From: Viola odorata
Lineage: Eukaryota > Streptophyta > Magnoliopsida > Malpighiales > Violaceae
Reading direction: 5' to 3'
Assembly: GCA_963691705.1 (NCBI GenBank)
Contig: OY829546.1
Coordinates: 3,854,001-3,918,000, forward strand
Length of the DNA: 64,000 nucleotides
The position numbers and the translations under genes are program-made. Numbering within the stretch: the stretch's first letter is position 1; each line of letters begins with the position of its first letter. Below, piece by piece: positions 26,501 to 37,653 of the stretch. A model generated the notes under the pieces. It was given only the letters and a program-made list of their open reading frames with translations. It was not told the DNA's origin and did no database searches.

Positions 26501-29041
26501 CCAAGTTTTGGCGATGTAAGATGATCGATTGAAGGGACCATTTGTGCTCCAGTGCAACGAGCAATACGGTCTAAAAGTGGCCTCTTAATATTCAAGACAA
26601 GTGAAATGTCTTTGCCAAGAAGGTATTCCTGAGCATATCGTGACACTGACTTCTCTACCAAAAGAACATTAGGATGATGAGCAGCAATTTTTGCAACAGC
26701 CATCTTCAAATGGTCCATTTCCTGACAAAAAGGAAAAAAGGAAGGCATAATGCCTATTGGAACAGGAAAAGTGTGACTGTAAAGTACAAAGAAAAAGTAA
26801 GTAGAAGAAATGTTGGGAGGTTTGCCCCCTTCATAGCAACACAAGAAATCAAAAGATTTAATACAAGCCTCAAGTAAGAGAAAAGTCAAACAATTAAAAC
26901 CTGCTGTAACAAAGTATCAACACTCGACAAGAGGTTAGAAACACGCTGGTATTCCAATGCTCCTCCAAGGATTAGAAAACGTGGTTTATCTACTTTTGTC
27001 TTCATTCGCCGATGAGCCACGTTTTTCTTACAAACAACTCCTTTAATCACGGTACTAGGGAAAAACAACCAGAACAACTTTAGTATGAAGAAAATTGGTA
27101 GACAGCAGAGTAAACATATAAAATTAGCAGCCTCAGAGAAAGTAAGTTAACTACAAGCTTCTCTTTTGTTACTCTGCTTTTGTTCTCTTATTACATAGAC
27201 ATATGTAAAGATAATTAGATTGAAACTAATTCCCTGTCCACTATATTCTCTCACTTTCGTTAAATTAGTAATCAGGCAATAGAAACTTAAATCCTGTCCC
27301 CCCATTGTATCACAGTTCATACAAAATAAGCGGTAATGAAGAAATCCACTTGAAGCCAATGAATACAGCAATCTCTGACATGAAAACAACAAACAAACCA
27401 GATACATCCCCAACGAGCAACCAAGAATATTGCCAGGAAGCAATGGTAGCCTAAATCAACAACAATAATAATTTTCTAGCATTACCTGTCACTACGACGT
27501 CCACGGGCTAAGCATTTTACCTTCACATATCCTCCAGGATCCATCCCCCCACCCTTGCTCGTATCTGGCTTAAGGAGAGTGGCAGCTTCCCAGGACAAAG
27601 ATGTAATTATCTCCAACCAACTCTCTTTATCATCTTCTTCGCCCACAGGTATGTTTTCAACTTGCAATAGCTGAGCTATCAAAGCTCTAAAATGCCCTTC
27701 AACTACACTCTTCAGAGCTCTCTTGTGTTCTTCACTTGATTTGTCCCTACTACGATACTCCCCACTACCAAAACTATTTGAACGGCGTAAATATCCCCAT
27801 TCCCCAGAGGCACCCTCACCATCATCATCATCGTCAAATAAAGCAGCTTCTCTGTCATCATCTTCATCTTCTGGTTCTGGAGGAAGCCAGAGCAGCCCAT
27901 TGTTCTCAAAATCAACAGGCTCAGTCTTTGCAGCCTCCAAGTCATATGTATGAGCTTCACGTTCATCAGCACAATGGTCTTTTGCTTCTTCCCCCGTATT
28001 CTTAATTCTGTCCACAGCCTGTGAGCTAAAACTCTCATCCAATGATGAGCAACTTATGTTTTTTGTATCACCATGGTCTCCCTCGTGATGTGCATCATGT
28101 GATCGATACAAGCGATCAATTTCATCCATAGTGAGCGGACCATAATAGCCATCAGCATGAAGAACATGCCTTGGTCTTGAAACAGTTCGATAATCACCGT
28201 AGTCATCATCCTCATCATCGCTCCTGGCAATAAAGATGATAAGCAAGTTAAAACTAGATAAGCAACAGAAAAAAGACACTGAAGTACGACATTATCACGC
28301 TATGGAAGAATTCAAAAACATATCAAAGTTCAACATCGGTGATCATGCACCATTTAGAAAATAAACAAATAGTGGCACAGACAGACAGGAAAAGCAGTAC
28401 TTATTCGTGAAATATCCAAACTGGTCTGGTGATGAGCAGAGTGCAGCTGCAGAGGGATTTGTACTCCTTTCAGTTGCTGCATCATCTTGCTCCACCATAG
28501 TGGCATCAATTAGAGAAGACTGCTGGCGATGAACACCAGAACTACATTCAACACGTTGGTAAGGCCCAGTGGAATATGGAATTGAACCAGCAGTACTGCT
28601 ACTGCTATTACAAGTACAACTGGACTTGGTACTGGCCAAACTTGTTGCAGAAGGCGACGGACTAAGCCCAGGGCTTGTATTAGCTACATGGCTTGACTCC
28701 GTTATTCCACTGTCAACACCATTTATTTCTTGTTTCCATTGCTTAAAGCAATAATTACAAACCCTAACCCTCTCCCAATCCTCACCACCAGTCCTCGACT
28801 CATTCTGCTGTGGCACTGGAATGGAATTCACAGTACATTTAGCACAAAATACTCTGCCACAAAGCCGACAGTGATGCTTACGGTTGAACACAGTGAACTG
28901 GGAGTCGCATTCGTAACACACTCTACAACTCTGATCGGGCATCCAAAAATCCCTTGACACATTCACAGCTTCACTTCTCCTAGGAATCCAGGACTTCAAT
29001 ATATCCACAATATCTGCTATTTTATTGTCAGGATTGCCCAT
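20516..29041 (-). CDS. FAB1: FAB1/PIKfyve-type 1-phosphatidylinositol-3-phosphate 5-kinase
   Basis: Makes PI(3,5)P2 from PI3P on endosome and vacuole membranes. Exons in transcript order: 28401-29041, 27486-28223, 26901-27054, 26377-26721, 24526-25446, 24095-24426, 23810-23933, 23550-23723, 21320-22834, 20913-21179, 20516-20833. Total 1842 aa. A FYVE zinc finger (about 33-100, with the PI3P-binding RKHHCR) is followed by an acidic linker. A CCT/TCP1 chaperonin-like domain (about 460-670), a Cys-rich region (about 935-1050) and the C-terminal lipid kinase (about 1550-1825, with DLKGSSRSRYN and MDYSLLVGVD) complete the FAB1A/B architecture. The start MGNPDNK matches the plant family; an in-frame ATG is not needed upstream. 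A 5' UTR intron is likely (about 29156-29413). A short upstream ORF overlaps the start. FAB1A versus FAB1B cannot be decided here. Confidence 0.95.
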
Positions 29042-29087
29042 CCGCACCAGCAACAATCACAACAGTGTCACCACAATCCCCACTCAT
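29028..29087 (-). promoter_or_regulatory. Upstream ORF overlapping the FAB1 start codon
   Basis: An ATG at 29087 opens a 19-codon frame ending TGA at 29028. It therefore overlaps the FAB1 ATG (29041) in another frame. Ribosomes initiating at it would bypass the main start, so it could lower FAB1 translation. It lies 3' of the inferred leader intron and should be in the mature mRNA. Confidence 0.5.
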
Positions 29088-32000
29088 CGTGACACACTCA
29101 TTTGCATCAACAACCCAAAACAAGCTCAAAAGAAATCAACTCCGATTACCGCTCGCTGTAAAGAATCACAAAAAAATCATCACTACAAGATGAGAATCTA
29201 ATCAATATTTACGCGCGCAAGCACACTCACATATACTTCAAACTTCTTCTAGCAGTAATGGTTAATAAGAAGCGCGAAAATAATCAATTAAAAGAAAATA
29301 GCAGGAGAAGTTCGTCAACAACAGTGACTGAAAATTTCCGCGCCGCGTTCAACAAATTTTGACAAAATCAAATGAAGTACGAAAGCAAAAACCACTGGCG
29401 AAGTGAGATTTACCAGTAATTCTCCGAAACGGCGTAGTTTCAACCCGCCGCCGCCGCCTCCAAATTCCTCAACTAAACGAGCAAGAGAGTGAAACCGCCA
29501 CTGGAACAGATCTCAAGGCTGAATCGGTCGATATAGGCACATACACATGCATGCATGTACAAACATACATCTATCTGTGATATATCTATGATGTGTATTG
29601 ATGTTTGGGAGTTACGGAGAGGAAAGAAGAAGACGAAAGCGGTTAAGGATTTTAATTTTTCCTGCGCCAGTCAAAATGCGTTATTTTTGAAATGAAAAAA
29701 AGAAAAAGAAAAGATATTAATTTTGTTATTTGTTGGTGATAAATAAATTGATGGATAACTGAATCACGATTTTTAGATGACGAGGAGGTGCGACTTGGAA
29801 AATTCTACCCTCTCCCCGTTTTGCTCTCTCTCTATTGTTTTTTTTTTTTTTGTTTTTGGTGCTAATTGTTGCTTTCTTGTGTGTATCACGATAATTTTTT
29901 AATTTTTTCCGAAAAATATGAGATCTTTTTTTTGGTGGTGAGACTTATGAGTAGACACCCTCTGATTTTATTAATTCATCTCCCAACTGGACTGGGTCCA
30001 AAAACACAATCCATGTAGATCTTATCTAGTCCAACTTTTTTCCTTTTGCAGTTGAATAGTAGGAAATAGAGGAATATTCTTTGGAGTTGAATTACTCAAT
30101 CCTCTTGTATCAAAGCAAACACAAATCTTTATTTTTTTATTTCTGTATTGATTTTGAGTTTCATAAAAAGCCTCCACTTTTTAAGTTGATAATACTCGAA
30201 TAATATTAATCTTAAAAAAAACAGAAAAGAAAATTAAGATGCCCAATGTATTTTATATATATTATATTGTATTTTGAAATCTTACAAATTTTTAATTTGA
30301 GAATAAAGAGAATTATGACTTTTGGGCTAATTCACTGAGTTTTGAATTAAATGTCTCCGAGTTTTCATACTCTTTAAAATCCAGCCCAGCCCAGCCCATC
30401 AAGCCCAAATAGAAATTGGACTTGACAAAAAGAGGCCTTCTTTGGTGATTGGTGCAAAGACTATGAAATAAAGGCAAAGACTACCAGTACCACCCAAACA
30501 AAAAGATAGGAAGCAGAAATTGTTCTCAAAACAAGTACACCTTTTTCTCAAACATACAATACAAGTTATGACAAAAGAGATCATGGAATTATACAAAATT
30601 AATCGACAGAATTGGCTGAGGAAAAATAATCCACTGGTGTTTTCTTTCTTTCTTCTTATAAACTGATGATAATCCACTGGACTACGAAATTTTAATAAGT
30701 AATGAGTGATCGATCATCAATAATCTTAAAGTAAAATTAATGAATTATAACTCAACTAAAATTATTCCATCTTTAACTTGTATCACCAGCTTTCCAAGAT
30801 TCCTCTTAAATTCTTACTCCAAAACGGCAAAGTTGAGAGGTTGTATTTTTTTTCCAGTGATGTTTTTGATATCTCCACTATAGTACTTCTACTAAATTCA
30901 GTATAAGTTTCATTCCTATACTTCTATCAAATGCCTTAATTTAATCCTTAATGATTGTGCGATATGGTAAATTATGTGATATGTTATGATGTCAAGATCA
31001 TTAAGGCCCATTTGGCAATGATGCAAGTTACAAGTAAGAACAGTCTTGTTCAATTATGGGATCCTGTCCAAAAAGAGTGAAAAAGTTACATAATTTTGGG
31101 GTAACATTTGACAATATTACAACAATAATCTTGTTTGTAATTACTATATGTTAGAGAAGGAAAAGAAAAAACAAGACATTTTGTCTGTCTATTCCCTTTT
31201 TTGGTCTGTGCCCAGAAGAAGAAGTCCCAAGAACTAAAACGACACAACACATGAGCATATACGCATACATACATGCAAGAGGAAAAAGATACACACGCAT
31301 ACATATATGAATTTGATGTGTACATATAATATTATTAATAACATAAAAAAATCTCTTTTGGGAGCACGGTAACATGCAGTAGTAGTAAACTTGGAATCTT
31401 TGGGGGCAAAAAGTCATGTACACATCATAAACTTGGATTTTGAAAAGATATATCCAATCAAATTTAGGAGTAGTAAATTTTTTGTTTTTGTTTATCATAA
31501 TTATTATTTGTGAATATAGAAAAGAAACAGGGTGTTTTTAATTGTGTTAGTATTTTTTTGATGGGTTCTTTCCTTTTGACACTTTGATTGATTTGTGGAT
31601 GGAAGTTGGAACTGTACTGAAAAAAACTGAGACTTTCTTTTGAACATTAAAAAAAAAAGTCATCTTGATTTTGATTTTCCTTAAAGTTTCGTTTTTTAAT
31701 AAGCTGGCAATAAACTTCTCCTCATTGTTTTTTTGATTGATTTTAAATTTTATTGACTATTTTATTTTTTGGGTTACTAGTTCGGTGCGTGAGATGATAG
31801 ATTTTTATTAGAGAAAGAAAGTGAGAATAAAGATACGACCATCCGGTTTTTGTTTTGGATTGTTTCTTTATTGCTACTTCTATCTAGGGTTCCTTTATTT
31901 TCCCCCCTTTGTTCCCTGGCTAATTCGGTAATTCGGCCTCGTTTTTGCCAGATTTCTTGTTCTCGAATCTGGGTCGCTCTGCTTCTTCTTTAATTCCATT

Positions 32001-32133
32001 GTTTTTAGGTTTTCACCTTGATTTGGTGCTTTGATGCAACAAAGTTTGCGCCTTTTTTGAGCTGGATCGAAAATTTGCTGTTAAATTTCGGCAGGATTAG
32101 GTTTTAAGGTATTGGGGGTCTTGGCATGTATTC
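29042..32133. other. Divergent promoter region of FAB1 and the ARID-PHD gene
   Basis: About 3.1 kb between two divergent starts. The left part is the FAB1 leader, with a likely 5' UTR intron (donor GGTAAATC ending exon at 29414, acceptor TTTACAG before 29155). The right part, from about 31850, is the ARID-PHD leader. GCCCA repeats occur at about 30383-30402. The remainder is AT-rich with homopolymer runs. No further gene seen. Confidence 0.5.
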
Positions 32134-32137
32134 ATGA
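32126..32137 (+). promoter_or_regulatory. Minimal upstream ORF abutting the ARID-PHD start
   Basis: ATG-TAT-TCA-TGA, whose stop overlaps the main ATG (32134) in an ATGATG context. A second upstream ORF of eight codons runs 32034-32060. Both would be in the leader unless it is spliced out. Confidence 0.4.
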
Positions 32138-35100
32138 TGTTTCATGCTCAAGGTCCTGTAAGAAATCATTGCAGTCTCCTTGCAGTTGTGTGTGGAAAAA
32201 CTTCTGATAGTAGGAAGAAGCAGCCTACTTCTGATGAGGACAAACCCATATACCCTTTTCCGGAGCTTGCCTCTTCTGGGCGTTTGGAGGTGGGTTTTAC
32301 TTATTTATTTTGTTATTTTTGGGTTTCATTCTGCATAGTTTCTTACAACGGATTTGTGGGTTTCAGTCAATTTGTATGTTAGAATCTGACATTTGATTGT
32401 ATATTTATGGTGAGTGCAGGTTAAGGTACTGAAGAATCCGAGCACAGATGAGTTCGTGAGAGTGATTCAGTCGTTAGACCCTAGTATTGTGTATTTGCAA
32501 GGAGATCAGATTGAAGATGGTGAAGAAATTGGATCTCTGAGGTGGGGAGATGTTGACTTGTCCAGTCCAGAAACATTATGTGGACTATTTGGTTCCATCC
32601 TGCCTCCAACAGTGAGTGATGGTGTTCAAAATACAATGCTATGAGTTTTACTTGTTGTTTACCATCACTACTGGCAAGAAGAAGTTCTCCTAGATATGTT
32701 TGGCATAATACGTTGAAATATGTCTACAGGTTTATTTAGAGATTCCAAATGGTGAAAAGTTTGCGGAGGCACTTCATGCCAAGGTTTTATTAATTCTGAG
32801 TTCTTTTGTGTATCTTTTTTCCCCTGTATTTTGTTGGCACCACACATCCTTTTCTGCTGTGGGTTTACTAACTATAAATATTTGATAGAGCAACTTACGT
32901 ATTTGATGGCGTGATCAAATTGAAGTTGGAACAAGCAATATGTTCTTTATCTTCTTCCCTTTTCTTGTGAATAATGCTAAATTTGCCTTTCTTTATGGCA
33001 GGGAGTTCCATATGTAATATACTGGAGAAATACATTTTCATGCTATGCGGCCAATCACTTTCGCCAAGCATTTTTGTCGGTGGTTCAAAGGTAGAATATC
33101 TTGTTTTGCACAAAAAAGTAAATAGGATGCCACTTCTTTTGCTGTTTTATTGCTCCCTTATTTTCATTATGACATTTGGTGCTCTAATATGAGGTTCTCT
33201 CTATTGGTTGCTACATGTTGTGAAGTGATGCGTAAATTAGTGTTGATGAGATTTTTTGGAATGATTTTAAAGGTTTTTCATGCAATGTGATTGTGGATTT
33301 AATTTGAACCTTACATGTGAGACCTATTAGGTTTTGCATTTGGTGTCTGGACCGCTTTTTCTGTGGTAGAGTTGAATAACTGGCTTCCTTTGGTATTCCA
33401 ATAAATTCAAATGTTGCAGCTCTATCTAATGAGTGATCACTTTGTGTTTTGCAGTTCTTGTTGCCATACATGTGATGCATTCCAACTTGCCCATGCATCT
33501 TTTAGGCTATACTGTGAACGGAACAATGGCCTATCCTGCAATAGCCAGAAAACTAGTAATAAATCTGGACCCCGGTTGCTTGGGGATCCTCCAACAATCG
33601 ATGTTACAATGCCTGAGGCAGATGATCAGGATGAAGAAAGTTCTTCTGGTTCTCTCCCTGCTATAAAGATATATGATGAAGATGTGACCATGAGGTTTCT
33701 TGTTTGTGGAGAGCCGTGCACGTTGGTATGTTTTGCTTGTATAATTCACGTGGTTTATTAAAGCAATGATTACATTCACTGTGCCTGCATTCATTGTATT
33801 TTTTACCTTCTTCAGGATGCATGCTTATTGGGATCTTTGGAGGATGGGCTCAATGCTCTCTTAAACATTGAAGTGAGTTGAGTCCAAGTGTTTTTCTATA
33901 ACTCGTTAAGTTTCTCAATTTCGTTAAACAAAGATGCTACTGAATAATATTTGACATCGACACTTCCGGGTTTTTTTTCCTGCTCTGCATACACTCAAGC
34001 CTAGTGGCTCGTTTCATGCATATGTGGTATTTAAATTTTATTGTGAGCACTGAAGCCAGTCAAACTTCATTCAAATACGTGAGGAGTAGGAAACCCACAT
34101 AAGTAGAAGTGCTGTGCTAGGCAACAGGATGAGATGAGGAATTCTTCACGCATATGTTTGTGTATCTTGGTTTTGCCTCCAGTTTGTCATACAGTATGAT
34201 ATGTTGTTGTGTGCTGTGTGTGTTTGTGTTATGTTATTGTAACATAAGGACTTAACATTTTTGTGGGCTGTTTTTTTATTTATATTGAATTGTTTTTCTT
34301 ACTTTTGTTCCCTTTGTTTCATTTGGCAGATTCGTGGGAGTAAACTCCATAACCGCACAAGGTTTGGAATGGATTTATTTTCATTATAATGTTATACATG
34401 CATGCACCATTTATCTGTGTGGAGTGGGGCGTCTCTTGCAAGTTTTATTGATACTTCTGTTCCGCATCATTATTGCAGCGCTCCACCTCCACCTCTTCAG
34501 GCAGGGACATTTTCTCGTGGTGTGGTAACCATGCGGTGTGATTTATCCACTTGTAGTTCTGCTCACATATCCCTTTTGGTATCTGGAAGTGCACAAGCTT
34601 GTTTTAATGATCAGGCAAGGATAAATTTTGTTGCAAGAGCTTGACATTGTGTCGGTGCATCTTTGTCGTTTATTTAAACCCTTAGGATACTTCTGATACT
34701 GCTTTACTTTTTTGGCATGGTGGACGTTGGCATGGCCTCAGCTTTTGGAGAACCATATTAAGAATGAAATTATCGAGCAGAGTCAGTTAGTCCATGCGTT
34801 GCCCAGCTTGGAGGAAAGCAATCTGCCTTCATCTGAGCCACGAAAGTCTGCCTCTATTGCCTGTGGAGCAAGTGTATTTGAGGTTTCAATGAAGGTTCCT
34901 ACGTGGGCATCACAGGTGACATTTTCTTCTTTATGTTTCCTTATTTCCAGGGTGGTGTGCCTTCAGAAAAGTTTCAGTAAATTAGGTTGATTATTCTTTT
35001 GTTTTCAACCTGAAGAATGATTTTGTCTGTTATGGGTATGGTAATCTGATACCCATGTACTAATAGCAACAACATGTTGATTATTCGATCTATGTTAAAG

Positions 35101-36985
35101 TTAGTGTGTTCTGCTTTTGGAAGTGCTTAACCAATCGTGCTAGTTTTTGAGTTAAACTTGGTCTTCATTCATATTTACAGCCATGATTTATGGATTTTCT
35201 GACAGGTGCTGCGGCAGCTGGCACCAGATGTATCTTACCGCAGCCTAGTTGTGTTGGGAATTGCTAGCATTCAAGGACTGTCTGTTGCTTCTTTCGAGAA
35301 ACATGATGCGGAGCGCCTCCTCTTCTTTTGTACAAAGCAGGGCAAAGAGGTTGATTTTTGCAACTCTGTTTTTACTCTGCCTCCTAGTTGGTTGATCCCT
35401 CCTGCACCTAATCGAAAAAGATCCGAGCCACACCGAGGAAATAAAAACCTAACTCCATGTAAACGGGAGGGTGAAAACGGAGCAAATGTGAAACATAAAT
35501 TTAACGTTGCTGCCATGAGGCCAATTCCTCATACTCATCGGCACAAAATGCTACCCTTTTCTGGATTCTCTGAGGCTGAAAGATTCGACGGCGACCTAGC
35601 AAAGCCTAGTTTGCCAGTTGCTCCTGCAAAGCACAGTTCTGTAGGCCCTCCTCCTGTCACTCATCGGAAGTCTTTGTCGAGCTCTTATCAGGCTCAGCAG
35701 ATTATTTCTCTAAATCCACTACCTTTGAAGAAGCATGGTTGTGGGAGACCACCTATCCAAGTTTGCTCAGAGGTAATATTAATTTATCAACTATAGATGT
35801 ATTTGTCTTTGCTCTGCTTCTTTGTTCCCCAAACACACAAATCCAAGTGGAAAATATATGCCTATTTCTTCAACTAACCGTAAACATTGCTTTCCAAAAC
35901 TCTGTGGATGTAAAATTTATGAATTTCCTTTTCCAGTTCATTGCACTGATATATAGAACTATTGATATGCGTATACTTCAGGTTTGTCTCATGCCTCTGC
36001 CATTGGTTTATTTCTGGCAGGAGGAATTCTTGAGGGATGTAATGCAGTTCCTGGTTCTTCGAGGACATACTCGTCTTGTACCACAGGGTGGTTTGGCAGA
36101 ATTTCCTGATGCCATTCTCAATGCAAAACGTCTTGATCTTTTCAACTTGTATAGAGAGGTAATTAATCTCTTTAATTCATTACAATACTTGAAGTACTTC
36201 CTAGAGTTTCTTGTTGGAAAATGACAAGCTTGGTTTTCTCAGGTTGTTTCGAGAGGAGGTTTTCATGTTGGGAATGGTATCAACTGGAAAGGACAAGTTT
36301 TCTCTAAGATGCGAAATCATACATTAACCAATAGAATGACCGTAAGTTACCTATTTTAGTTTCTTTCAGTTTGTGTCCAGCTGTTTCAGATGTTTGCATA
36401 TGGTTTTGAACTTGATCATTGTAGAGAGCTTGAATTACATCCATGCAACTTGTTCCTGTTGAATCCTTACTTTTCACTTCATTTTGTTTTCTTTTTATGG
36501 TTATTAGGGTGTCGGCAACACGCTGAAGAGGCACTATGAAACATACCTTTTAGAATATGAATTAGCACATGATGATGTGGATGGAGAGTGCTGCTTGTTG
36601 TGTCACAGGTTTGTCTCTCTCTCTCTCCCACCCTCCCCACTCTCTCTGGAAGATGGATTCCTGACGCTAGCTCATGTCTATGTTATAACAGTAGCGCAGC
36701 TGGTGATTGGGTGAACTGTGGAATATGCGGTGAGTGGGCTCATTTCGGCTGTGATCGGAGGCAGGGGCTTGGTGCCTTTAAGGTGTGTCTTCCTCTATTG
36801 AGCTTTTGTTGTAATGTTTAGTAAGTAATCTCGAACCTATCATCTTAAGTACCAATTGTATTCACTTGTACACTTGTGATGGTTTGCAGGACTATGCTAA
36901 AACAGATGGGCTCGAGTACATTTGTCCGCACTGCAGCATTGCAAATTTCAAGAAGAAATCCCAGAAAACTGCAAACGGGCATTAG
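32134..36985 (+). CDS. ARID and PHD-finger chromatin protein (ARID5/AT3G43240-like)
   Basis: Homologue of the Arabidopsis ARID-PHD protein AT3G43240, named ARID4 in UniProt and ARID5 in work on plant ISWI remodelling, where the PHD finger reads H3K4 methylation and the ARID binds AT-rich DNA. Exons: 32134-32289, 32420-32611, 32730-32783, 33002-33090, 33455-33725, 33816-33872, 34330-34361, 34479-34614, 34742-34915, 35206-35772, 36021-36158, 36243-36341, 36508-36608, 36692-36782, 36890-36985. They sum to 750 aa, near the Arabidopsis length, from MMFHAQGPVRNHCSLLAV to KKSQKTANGH. The ARID spans about 577-675 and the PHD about 685-742, with its C4HC3 pattern intact. Intron 8 (34615-34741) starts GCAAGG, a GC-AG intron; the protein phrase NDQ|LLENHIKNE is conserved across it. 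Function is inferred from homology. Confidence 0.95.
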
Positions 36986-37653
36986 CGAAGTCCGGGACAC
37001 GTTTCTCCTCGTCTCCGCTTATTCTAATGTTTTGTTTTCTTTCCCCATAAAAAGGCGCAAGAGAAGTAGGAATGTAATTATTTTGTATTCTATCCCCCAT
37101 TGTTGTTTCCATATAGATTAAGCCATTAAGGTCCCCACAATTTTTTTGCCCTACGTCTATCTGTCAAAGAATTAATTGTAGAATATATATGTTCTTATTA
37201 AATCAATTTAACAGGGTAGTTTTGTCAATTGCATTTAATTTATATGTATTGGATCAAAGTAGTAGTTTGCAATTATGCAGATGCTCATCATCTTCTCTAG
37301 ATTTCATTTTCCTACTGTGTTTGAAAATACTATCCAAATGCTACCCATTTATATAATGGTGAAATTAATTCCCCAGACAAACTAGATGCGTCTAGAACAC
37401 ATGACTATGAGCATAACGAAAACATACTTGAGGTAAATGTACATTCTCAAGAAAAAATTGAACTATTTTGCTCTTTGAACAAGGAAAATGCAAAGTGCAA
37501 AGCTGAGAGGGGACAAAAGTGCTCCTATGATTTAAACTAGCTCCAAAATCTGAATGTCTGTATAAAACTTAGCTGAAGCTCAAAAGAATAAGTTCAAAGT
37601 GAAAATTGTAACGAAAAAAAAGGACTCCTGCATTTCGCTCTCAAGGACATGCA
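36986..37653. other. Convergent 3' regions of the ARID-PHD and bHLH genes
   Basis: 3' UTRs of two converging genes plus AT-rich spacer. No gene seen. Confidence 0.6.
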
